DNA of 64,000 nucleotides. Origin: an uncultured Elusimicrobia bacterium. Lineage in GTDB: Bacteria > Elusimicrobiota > Elusimicrobia > Elusimicrobiales > Elusimicrobiaceae. The DNA is taken from positions 124,001 to 188,000 of the forward strand of contig CAMECJ010000001.1 of NCBI GenBank assembly GCA_945913025.1. Direction: 5' to 3'. The notes under the pieces are model-generated. The model was given only the letters and a program-made list of their open reading frames with translations. It was not told the origin of the DNA and did not search any database. Position numbers and translations under genes: made by a program. Each line of letters begins with the position of its first letter. The stretch's first letter is position 1. Below are positions 57,153 through 64,000 of this stretch, one piece after another.

Positions 57153-58238
57153 CTACCTGATTTTTAAGGACGCCAAAGCCAAGAGCGTCAGCATTGCGCC
57201 TGTAATCCAAAAACGTACAATAACCTTTGGCTCCGGCACGCCCAACAGTTCAAAATGATGATGTATTGGCGCCATTTTAAAGAGGCGTTTTCCGTGAGTC
57301 AGTTTAAAATATCCCATCTGCAGCATTACGGAGACGGTTTCAAGCACAAAAATTCCGCCCGCAATCGGCAGCAGCAGCTCCTGTTTGACACACAGCGCAG
57401 CCACCCCGATCACACCGCCAAAAAACAGCGAGCTGGTATCGCCCATAAACACTTGCGCAGGATACGCATTAAACCACAAAAATCCCAAACACGCGCCGAT
57501 AAGCGCCCCCATAAACACGGTAATTTCCCCTGCCCCCGGAACATAAATAATTTTTAAGTAATCGGCGAAGTTTACGTTACCCGCCAAATACGCAAAAATA
57601 GCGTATGTGGCGGCCGTAAATACCATACACCCGCTAGCAAGGCCGTCCAGTCCGTCCGTCAAATTGGTGGCGTTTGACGCGCCCACAATTACCAACATTG
57701 CAAAAGCAAAGTAAAAGACCGACAAATCAATAAACATCTTGCTCATATACGGTATAATCAGTGACGTCCCGTATGCGCCGTTGGGCGGATTTAAGGCCAA
57801 ATATCCCACCACGACAAACGCGGTAAAAAGCTGTATCGCCAGTTTAATGGAAGATTTCATTCCCTCCGGATTCTTTTTAACGAGCTTGGTATAATCGTCC
57901 ATCACGCCCGCAATGCCCAAAGTAACCGTGGTAAATACGAGAAGCCAAATGTAGTTGCTGTCCAGCCGCGCCCACAAAAGCACGCTGGCAATTAAACTGG
58001 CGAAAATCAGAATACCACCCATCGTCGGCGTACCGTTTTTGGACAGGTGCGACGCCGGCCCGTATTCCCGCTCAATCTGCTGGATCTTGTAGGAACGCAA
58101 TTTGGCCACCACCCGCGGCCCGATCAGAAGCGTTAGAAAGAACGACGTAAAAATCGCCGCGCCCGTGCGAAACGTAATATAACTGAAGATGTTTAAAAAA
58201 CTGATATCGTCTTTAAACAGCGATAGGTAGTATAGCAT
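57153..58238 (-). CDS. mraY: Phospho-N-acetylmuramoyl-pentapeptide transferase
   Basis: 361 residues, normal length, ten helices. Conserved cytoplasmic loops: 'SKNGTPTMGGILIFASLI', 'VMDDYTKLVKKNPEGM' with the catalytic DD pair, 'GASNATNLTDGLDGLASGC', 'FMGDTSSLFFGGVIGVAAL', and 'MAPIHHHFELLGVPEPKVIVRFWI' with the HHH motif. It links UDP-MurNAc-pentapeptide to undecaprenyl phosphate, forming lipid I. murF precedes it by 3 nt. Confidence 0.98.
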   Translation of the reverse strand: MLYYLSLFKDDISFLNIFSYITFRTGAAIFTSFFLTLLIGPRVVAKLRSYKIQQIEREYGPASHLSKNGTPTMGGILIFASLIASVLLWARLDSNYIWLLVFTTVTLGIAGVMDDYTKLVKKNPEGMKSSIKLAIQLFTAFVVVGYLALNPPNGAYGTSLIIPYMSKMFIDLSVFYFAFAMLVIVGASNATNLTDGLDGLASGCMVFTAATYAIFAYLAGNVNFADYLKIIYVPGAGEITVFMGALIGACLGFLWFNAYPAQVFMGDTSSLFFGGVIGVAALCVKQELLLPIAGGIFVLETVSVMLQMGYFKLTHGKRLFKMAPIHHHFELLGVPEPKVIVRFWITGAMLTLLALASLKIR

Positions 58239-58241
58239 GAG

Positions 58242-59588
58242 TTAAATCTCCTTAAACACGTTTTCAAAATTCATCGAGCGGGAAGCCTTAACAAGACACG
58301 TCCCCCCTGTGGCAAGCACGGCGGACAGCTCTTTCAGCCAACCCTGCGGCGTGGGAGAATAGAACGATTTTATCTCCGGCGCCGCTTTTAAGAGTTCATA
58401 CGCATACGCCATTTCCGCACCGGCTAAAAATACGTACTCCACACGGTTGTCCAGCACATAACGCGCAATCTGGCGGTGGTAGTCTTTAGAGGAAGAGCCC
58501 AGTTCTTTCATATCACCCAGTACCGCCACACGGGGAGAATCGGCCGCGCGGCCCAGAATTTCCAACGCGTTTTTCATACTGGCGGGGTTGGCGTTGTAAC
58601 AATCCAAAATAAAATGTACGCCGTTTTTTTCTACCCGTTCCAAGCGCATCGGCATCGGCGTAAAAGACAGAAGACCTTTTTTTACATTATCCATATAAAT
58701 GCCCATTGCAATCGCCGCAGCAGAAGCAGCTGCCGCATTGAGTTTGTCGTGACGCTCCAGTTTAACGTCGACCACATACGCTTCCCCTTTATACGTAAAC
58801 GAAAAATTATCCGTTTCCAAAATCTGCAAATCCGCACCGGCTGTAAACCCAAACGAAATACTTTTCCCTTTAAACTCCGTTTTCAAGCGCGAAAGGTATT
58901 CGTCGTCGGCATTATACACCAGCGTCCCGCCAAAATTTAAGCACTTGGCGATTTCCGTTTTCGTGCGGTATACCGTTTCCATATTGTGGAAAAATTCCAA
59001 GTGGGAGGGCCCCACATTCGTAATTACCGCCACATCCGGCACCGCCAAAGACGCAATTTCTTCAATATCCCCCTCCTTGGACGCGCCCAGCTCAAATACG
59101 CCGTATTTGTGCTTTTCCTGTATTTCTAAAAGGGAAAACGGAACACCAAACTGATTATTAAAATTTCCCATATTAGCAACGGTTTCGCCCGCCGTTGCGC
59201 AAATGGCGCGCAGCATTTGTTTGGTGGTGCTTTTGCCGTTGGAGCCTGTTACGGCGGCAACCTTCAGCGTGCTGTTTAAGCGGTGATAACGGGCCAGCGA
59301 CTGAAGCGCTTTCAACGCGTTTTCCACCAGCAAAAAGGAAGCCTGAGTACCTTCCGGCACGGTAAAACCTTCCGCTTCGGCCACTACGACGGACGCGCCT
59401 TTCTGCAACACTTGCGGAATAAAACGCCGCGCATCGTGATGGTGTCCTTTGAGCGCGATGAATGCGTCTCCCTGCGCCGCTACACGCGAATCCGTTACAA
59501 AAGACGAGACTTTCGCCTCGGGACAGGCGGAAATCAGTTTTGCCTGCATAATTTCCGCAATTTTACCAAGCGTAAGATTAAGCTTCAT
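58242..59588 (-). CDS. murF: UDP-MurNAc-tripeptide:D-Ala-D-Ala ligase
   Basis: 448 residues. The Mur ligase layout is an N-terminal UDP domain ('DAFIALKGHHHDARRFI'), an ATP site 'VAAVTGSNGKSTTKQML', 'NFNNQFGVPFSLL', 'ITNVGPSHLEFF', and a C-terminal domain with 'DCYNANPASMKNALEIL' and 'AVLGDMKELGSSSKDYHRQIARYV'. The DxYNANP motif is specific to MurF. It adds D-Ala-D-Ala to the cytoplasmic precursor. Its neighbour murE, often adjacent, is missing here. Confidence 0.97.
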   Translation of the reverse strand: MKLNLTLGKIAEIMQAKLISACPEAKVSSFVTDSRVAAQGDAFIALKGHHHDARRFIPQVLQKGASVVVAEAEGFTVPEGTQASFLLVENALKALQSLARYHRLNSTLKVAAVTGSNGKSTTKQMLRAICATAGETVANMGNFNNQFGVPFSLLEIQEKHKYGVFELGASKEGDIEEIASLAVPDVAVITNVGPSHLEFFHNMETVYRTKTEIAKCLNFGGTLVYNADDEYLSRLKTEFKGKSISFGFTAGADLQILETDNFSFTYKGEAYVVDVKLERHDKLNAAAASAAAIAMGIYMDNVKKGLLSFTPMPMRLERVEKNGVHFILDCYNANPASMKNALEILGRAADSPRVAVLGDMKELGSSSKDYHRQIARYVLDNRVEYVFLAGAEMAYAYELLKAAPEIKSFYSPTPQGWLKELSAVLATGGTCLVKASRSMNFENVFKEI

Positions 59589-59645
59589 ACTGTTTACTTC
59601 TCCTTAAATAAAAAATCTTCCGGCGGACAAAACCGCGCGGTTATG

Positions 59646-61340
59646 TTATTCAAAATCCAACTGATCCGGCTTGACGCCTTTTAAAGCCAAAAGATGTTCG
59701 GCGATTTCTTTAAACACGGGGGCGGCCGCCGTACCGCCAAACGTGTATTTGCTCGGGTTATCCAACACGACAAGAATGGTAAACTGCGGATTTGTCGCGG
59801 GAACAAACCCGCAAAACGATACTACGTGCTGGCGTTTGCCGTAGCCGTCCTTTCCCAGTTTCTCGGCGGTACCCGTTTTTCCCGCCACATTATATCCTTT
59901 GATTTTGGCGCGTTTGCCGGAGCCGACTTCCACCACGCTTTGAAGTACCTTAATCATCGCTTGGGAAGTCTCCGGCTGAATCACGCGGCGTATTTTAACA
60001 GGTTTAGACAGTTTTTCCACCTTGCCGCCGGCATATTCAATACGGTCAACCAGATGAGGCTGCATCAGCGTACCGCCGTTAGCGACTGCTGAATATGCGC
60101 CAATTAACTGTATAGGCGTAAGCAATACGCCGTAACCGTACCCTTTGGAAGCCAAATCCACTTTCGTCCACGTATTGTAAGGGGGCACATTTCCTTTAGA
60201 CTCTCCGTTAAAGTTTACATCTGTTTTTGTACCAAATCCAAACGATTTAATATAGTAAAACAGATTTTTGGCCCCCAGTTCCACCGCAATTTTGCCCGCG
60301 CCGATGTTGGAAGAAAGCTGCAGCACTTCCGGCACGGACAGGAAATCCTTGTCGTGCTGTTTATCCCGAAGCGTCACGCCGCGTGCCACCGTCCACTGGC
60401 GGCCTTCCATATCGATACTGTCGGTCACGCTGATGACGCCTGCGTCTAAAGCAGACGCTACGGAAATCGTTTTAAATGTAGACCCGGGTTCATACGCAAA
60501 CTGAAACGCCATTGACTGTCCGTCTTTTACCGGATAAGAGGCCGCCGCCAAAATTTTACCCGTGGACGGCTCTTGCACGAGGGCTGCGCCGCGTTCAGCG
60601 CCCACGTCTTCCACCGCTTTTTTTAGCGCGGTTTCGGCATAGTATTGGGCCACTTCGTCAATAGTTAAATAAACATTGGCGACGGATAATTCTTCTTTTA
60701 GTTTCCGGTCATAAATAATTTCGCCGCGGCGCGCGCGCTTGGCGCGTTTTCTGCTGATGTCCTGGCTAAGCTCGCGGTTAAACATCTGTTCCACGCCCGA
60801 AAGCCCCAAATTTTTAGAGTTAGCCGCGCCGATTACGTCCAGTGCGCTGTATCCGTATGGGTGAATACGTTCGTATTCCGGCGTAAGTTCCAATCCCTCC
60901 CCCAGCGGAGTACGTAAAATTTTGGAGATTTTAATGTAATTGTCCGGTTTTATTTTTTTGGCGACGAAGAAAAAATTGCCTGCGCGGTTCCATTTTTCCA
61001 TAATCCGGCTTTTAGGAATATCAAGCGTTTGGGCTAAAAAATCAATAGTCTTGTCTTTATCTTTCACATAACGCTTGTTGACGCCGCAGGAGTGGGTGCG
61101 GACGGACTCGGCCAGTTCGCGTCCGTTCACGTCCAAGATCTTTCCTCTTAACCGGTCTTCGGCCAAATAATTGTAAATAGCACGTTCTGCCTTGCTGGCA
61201 AATTCTTCGTGCAAAAAAGTTTGCATATATGCCAAGCGCAGCAAAATAATCAGCGGTGCCAATAAAAGAATATAGCCCGCCAAGCGCATGCGGCTCTTGA
61301 GGTCAAAAGTAAAAGGAAGAGAAACGGATCTGCGTAACAT
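59646..61340 (-). CDS. ftsI: Penicillin-binding protein, FtsI-type transpeptidase
   Basis: 564 residues. A membrane helix (residues 19-37) and a PBP-dimer domain ('GKILDVNGRELAESVRTHSCG') precede the transpeptidase domain. This has Ser287 in STFK ('FAYEPGSTFKTIS'), SSN at 343-345 and KTG near 485 ('YNVAGKTGTAEK'). It cross-links septal peptidoglycan. FtsW in the same cluster is its partner. Gene order with the FtsL-like gene just upstream (1 nt) supports FtsI rather than PBP2. A 57-nt gap separates it from murF. Confidence 0.95.
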   Translation of the reverse strand: MLRRSVSLPFTFDLKSRMRLAGYILLLAPLIILLRLAYMQTFLHEEFASKAERAIYNYLAEDRLRGKILDVNGRELAESVRTHSCGVNKRYVKDKDKTIDFLAQTLDIPKSRIMEKWNRAGNFFFVAKKIKPDNYIKISKILRTPLGEGLELTPEYERIHPYGYSALDVIGAANSKNLGLSGVEQMFNRELSQDISRKRAKRARRGEIIYDRKLKEELSVANVYLTIDEVAQYYAETALKKAVEDVGAERGAALVQEPSTGKILAAASYPVKDGQSMAFQFAYEPGSTFKTISVASALDAGVISVTDSIDMEGRQWTVARGVTLRDKQHDKDFLSVPEVLQLSSNIGAGKIAVELGAKNLFYYIKSFGFGTKTDVNFNGESKGNVPPYNTWTKVDLASKGYGYGVLLTPIQLIGAYSAVANGGTLMQPHLVDRIEYAGGKVEKLSKPVKIRRVIQPETSQAMIKVLQSVVEVGSGKRAKIKGYNVAGKTGTAEKLGKDGYGKRQHVVSFCGFVPATNPQFTILVVLDNPSKYTFGGTAAAPVFKEIAEHLLALKGVKPDQLDFE

Positions 61341-61341
61341 A

Positions 61342-61602
61342 TTATTTAGGCTGGTCCAAAACGACTACTTCGTGCGGTTTTACCGGAACAAGGCCCAGTT
61401 TTTCCTGCGCCAGCCGCGAAATATTTTCCGGGCTGGAAAGACGCAAAATTTCCAATTTTAAGTATTGGTTTCGCGCCTCTTTAATTTCCACTTCGTTCTG
61501 CGCCTGACTGATGGCACGGCCCGAACGGTTGATTTCAATACGCATTACCACAATGCCAAAACTAAACAGCGCAAGCAAGATAACAACTCCCAAAACACGC
61601 AT
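61342..61602 (-). CDS. ftsL: FtsL-like division protein
   Basis: 86 residues. One N-terminal membrane helix (residues 3-20) is followed by a coiled coil with heptad spacing ('SQAQNEVEIKEARNQYLKLEILRLSSPENISRLAQEKLGL') and a short Pro/Val tail. The size, topology and location between rsmH and ftsI are those of FtsL. Sequence identity in this family is always low, so the name rests on position. The 'SPENISRLAQEKLGLVP' piece is the most typical part. It overlaps the rsmH end by one base. Confidence 0.85.
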   Translation of the reverse strand: MRVLGVVILLALFSFGIVVMRIEINRSGRAISQAQNEVEIKEARNQYLKLEILRLSSPENISRLAQEKLGLVPVKPHEVVVLDQPK

Positions 61603-62486
61603 TATTGTACCCTCTCGATGACGCGCAGTTTGGCGCTTCTGGCGCGGCGGTTTTGGCGGATTTCCGCATACTCGGGGCTGAGCGCATGCTTAGTTACCAG
61701 TTTCCACGCGCCGCTTTGAGCCAATGCTTTAAAACGGTTTTTGACCAAGCGGTCTTCCAGCGAATGAAATGTCAGCACCGCTGCGCGTCCGCCCGTACGG
61801 ACCACTTTTTCCAAAGACGCCATTGCTTGTTCCACCGCGTCAAGTTCCCCGTTGCACGCAATGCGCAGTGCCTGAAAAGTTTGCGTAGCCGGATGCGTTT
61901 TGCCGCGGCGCGGCGATACACTCTCAACGATTTCTTTCAGCCGCGCAGTTGTTTTGATGGGCGTTTCCCGCCGCGCGTGCATAAGGGCCAGGGCGATTTT
62001 GGTATAATTGCGTTCTTCGCCGTAATCTTTTAAAATGCGTTCCAGTTCTGCCATTGGCCATTCGTTTACGATAACGGCCGCAGTCAGCGGGCTTTGCAAA
62101 TCAAAACGCATATCCAGCGGCCCGTCTGCCATAATGCTGAATCCGCGCACAGGATTATCCAACTGATAGGAACTGAGTCCCAAATCAAACAGTGCGCCGT
62201 CCGCTCCGTCAATCCCCAGTTCGTTGAGGACGGACGGAGCTTCGGTATAACTTTTGTGAAAAGCTCTCAGCCGCGTGTCGGCTACGCGCTCCTGCGCCAT
62301 TTTTAAAGCTTCTTCGTCTTTATCAAACCCGAGTACGCGCGCCTGCGGCCCAAGGCGGCTTAAAAAGTATTTGGTATGACCGCCCAGCCCCAGCGTGCCG
62401 TCCACATACACACCGTCTTGGCGCGTCAGCAAAAAATCGGCGATCTGCGGGGCCATAATGGGAATATGCGTCCACTCTTGCGTCAT
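61602..62486 (-). CDS. rsmH: 16S rRNA (cytosine-1402-N4) methyltransferase
   Basis: 294 residues. 'HIPIMAPQIADFLL', the SAM site 'VYVDGTLGLGGHTKYFL', 'GFDKDEEALKMAQERV', 'DGALFDLGLSSYQLDNPVRGFSI', 'LDMRFD', 'HPATQTFQALRIACNGELD' and 'VLTFHSLEDRLVKNRFK' are all RsmH (MraW) signatures. It N4-methylates C1402 in the ribosomal P site. It is the conventional first gene of the division cluster. The usual upstream mraZ is replaced by a peptidase gene 5 nt away. Confidence 0.97.
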   Translation of the reverse strand: MTQEWTHIPIMAPQIADFLLTRQDGVYVDGTLGLGGHTKYFLSRLGPQARVLGFDKDEEALKMAQERVADTRLRAFHKSYTEAPSVLNELGIDGADGALFDLGLSSYQLDNPVRGFSIMADGPLDMRFDLQSPLTAAVIVNEWPMAELERILKDYGEERNYTKIALALMHARRETPIKTTARLKEIVESVSPRRGKTHPATQTFQALRIACNGELDAVEQAMASLEKVVRTGGRAAVLTFHSLEDRLVKNRFKALAQSGAWKLVTKHALSPEYAEIRQNRRARSAKLRVIERVQ

Positions 62487-62491
62487 AAAAA

Positions 62492-63802
62492 TTAAAATCC
62501 TCCCGAATATCCGTTCGTGGGAACCATTTCCAGCTTGTTAATTTGCGTTTTCTGCGTTTTGGCTGGCGGCGCCACGCGTCCTTGCTGCGGCAGCGTTTTT
62601 TTAGCCGGCGCAGCCGCCGCGCCAGGGTGCTGATTCTGCTGCATACCGCCGCTTTTATAGGCTTTTTGCACATCGTGCAGCCATACGTTTTCCAACACGC
62701 TTACTTTTGTAAACGGCATTCCGTAGGCACGGTATAACGCTTGATGCAAAGGCGTACCCGCTTTTAATTCATTGGCGAATTTATAAAATTCGTCCCGCGT
62801 GCGCTTGGTCAGCAAATACTCCACCAAACTGTATGCCTGCGTATACCACAGTTCGGCCTGCGGCGTAGAGAGGGAGTTCAAATCCTCGGTTACCGTCATT
62901 TCGGAAAGCGGAATAATGTTCCCCTCCACAATGCGCTGCATACTATGGTCTATCCAAGAGGGTTTTTGCTTTGTCGTATGGATTTGCATATATACGGCCA
63001 TTCCTTCCGAAAGCCACAAGGGCGAAATCGCCGGCAAAAAATAGCCGTCAAAATACAGGTGCGTCAGTTCGTGCACGGAAAGCGGATAAAAACTTTTTCC
63101 TTCTACCACGTACATCGTGTCGGCGCGCAAATCGGACGCGGCGCCGGACCATGGAGGCAGTTTGGTAAACGCGCTGTAACTTTCTTTTTGCCCAAAGAGC
63201 ATTACTAAAATTTTATTGGGTTTGATTAAAATAGTAAACGGCGTCAAATCCAACATTAAATTCCCGTGAATGGTATCCAGCGTAGTTTTAACCGTCGGCG
63301 TAACGGGGTGCTCTTCGCGGTAAATTAAATAGTTAAACGTCTCCGCCGTCAAAAACCCGGGGGGCGGCGGCGACCAGCGCACTTTTTTGGACGAATCGGC
63401 AGGACGGTGCGCTTGTACGGGCAATCCTTCAAGCGAATTTTTAGGCGCTGCCGCTTCCTTCGGCGCCACGGAAGCCGCTTGTTCAAGGCCTGAAATCATC
63501 TCCTCAAAAGCTTTTTTGTCTTGCGCGGGAGCCGGAGCCTCCGAACCGGCAGACTCTTCCGGCGGCGGAGGCACGTTAATATCAGGCCGTAGATCCTGTG
63601 CGTGCCCGCGCTGTGAATTATCATCGTGCTGTGCGAAAGATTGGGCGTTGTTTTGCAAAACGGCAGACGGGCGGGAGTTGGCCGCAAACAACGCGTTTAA
63701 AACGCCGTTGGGTTTGAAGCCAAAAGAACGCAGCAAAGGCGGCACTGCCAACAGGAGCGCCACCATCCACAGCATACACGTCAATTTCTTTATAATATTC
63801 AT
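62492..63802 (-). CDS. Secreted or anchored zinc metallopeptidase (peptidase MA-like)
   Basis: 436 residues. An N-terminal hydrophobic anchor (residues 8-24) precedes about 110 residues of disordered Asn/Gln/Pro/Glu-rich linker. The gluzincin domain has 'HELTHLYFDGYFLP' (H244, E245, H248) with the third ligand Glu266 in 'WLSEGMAVYMQ'. It looks like the peptidase MA family of periplasmic proteases, common near envelope genes. The C-terminus is low-complexity Ala/Pro/Lys/Gln. It starts directly after the rsmG stop and abuts rsmH. Its substrate is unknown. Confidence 0.8.
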   Translation of the reverse strand: MNIIKKLTCMLWMVALLLAVPPLLRSFGFKPNGVLNALFAANSRPSAVLQNNAQSFAQHDDNSQRGHAQDLRPDINVPPPPEESAGSEAPAPAQDKKAFEEMISGLEQAASVAPKEAAAPKNSLEGLPVQAHRPADSSKKVRWSPPPPGFLTAETFNYLIYREEHPVTPTVKTTLDTIHGNLMLDLTPFTILIKPNKILVMLFGQKESYSAFTKLPPWSGAASDLRADTMYVVEGKSFYPLSVHELTHLYFDGYFLPAISPLWLSEGMAVYMQIHTTKQKPSWIDHSMQRIVEGNIIPLSEMTVTEDLNSLSTPQAELWYTQAYSLVEYLLTKRTRDEFYKFANELKAGTPLHQALYRAYGMPFTKVSVLENVWLHDVQKAYKSGGMQQNQHPGAAAAPAKKTLPQQGRVAPPAKTQKTQINKLEMVPTNGYSGGF

Positions 63803-64000
63803 TTATCCGTTTTTAATAAATAAAACCAAGTGACGTTTTTTGTCGTCCTGCACCGGCAAGCTGTATGTTTCCACTTCCGCCAGCGATGCACTATATTTGC
63901 CCGGATCCGTTTGGTCCGCCTGCGGGCGTTCCCCTTGATAGGCGATAAACGCACCGCCCGCTTTGACGGCGGACAGACAGTTCTCCAAAATATCGGGCAA
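63803..64000 (-). CDS. rsmG: RsmG (GidB) 16S rRNA methyltransferase, C-terminal part
   Basis: The last 65 codons of a gene that continues beyond the right edge. 'ILENCLSAVKAGGAFIAYQGERP' and 'LAEVETYSLPVQDDKKRHLVLFIKNG' match the C-terminal strands of RsmG ('LLPLLKxGGxFIAYKG', 'LPxxxxxRxLVxIxK'). RsmG makes m7G527 in 16S rRNA. TAAATG links its stop and the start of the peptidase gene. The active-site half is not in the window, so the assignment rests on a short stretch. Confidence 0.7.
   Translation of the reverse strand: MPDILENCLSAVKAGGAFIAYQGERPQADQTDPGKYSASLAEVETYSLPVQDDKKRHLVLFIKNG

Overview
The window looks like chromosomal DNA from an anaerobic, diderm, gut-type Elusimicrobiota (close to Elusimicrobium). 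This is an inference, not a database result. It rests on two scattered single type IV pilin-like genes, an [FeFe]-hydrogenase maturase (hydE), PerR with rubrerythrin, a PPi-linked pyruvate phosphate dikinase, an RND pump, LolA, AsmA and TonB/ExbBD (all outer-membrane features), and many RRLHD-type DUF805 membrane proteins. Coding density is high, and no insertion sequence, prophage or CRISPR array was seen.

Layout. 1-6307 (minus): AsmA-like protein (cut by the left edge), DUF1232, a Na/Pi symporter, an unknown membrane protein and a BaiN/HI0933-type flavoprotein. 6450-7485 (plus): perR-rubrerythrin. 7718-9620 (minus): gap and an unknown exported protein. 9983-11740 (plus): a short DXS. 11889-17594 (minus): an RND tripartite pump behind a tandem TetR-type operator. 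17861-18626 (plus): pyrophosphatase and tRNA-Ser(GCU). 18873-26299 (minus): a tight nine-gene operon, ftsK-lolA-pgsA-pgpA-exbB-exbD-tonB-unknown-SDR. 26438-32818 (minus): accB and a winged-helix gene, a trypsin-like lipoprotein, a nucleotidyltransferase, pnp, rpsO, a DUF805 protein and a new 56-codon gene. 33002-48669 (mostly plus): hydE, ppdK, pilin, TRL lipoprotein, gmk-rpoZ-udg-priA, two DUF805 genes, tyrS-mltG, and an ankyrin lipoprotein. 48712-54154 (minus): an acyltransferase, a GT2-GT9 fusion, a structured RNA locus, and a Zn/Cd P-type ATPase with its ArsR repressor. 54313-54759 (plus): a second pilin. 54832-64000 (minus): a dcw-type cell-wall cluster, rsmG-(peptidase)-rsmH-ftsL-ftsI-murF-mraY-ftsW-murG, without murE or murD.

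The most unusual signals are non-coding. (1) A promoter-to-terminator RNA of about 210 nt at 51661-51871 folds into several perfect helices plus a 10-bp long-range pseudoknot and matches no RNA class I know. (2) The 300 bases before the first pilin carry a promoter and four strong hairpins, and also a Cys-rich zinc-ribbon-like reading frame broken by one in-frame TGA. (3) A short dyad, GGGTCCAAWGACCC and variants, recurs next to the promoters of unrelated small transcription units. (4) Several genes have a -10 box 6-8 nt before ATG and no ribosome binding site, as expected for leaderless mRNAs. All functional names come from reading translated motifs; no searches were run.
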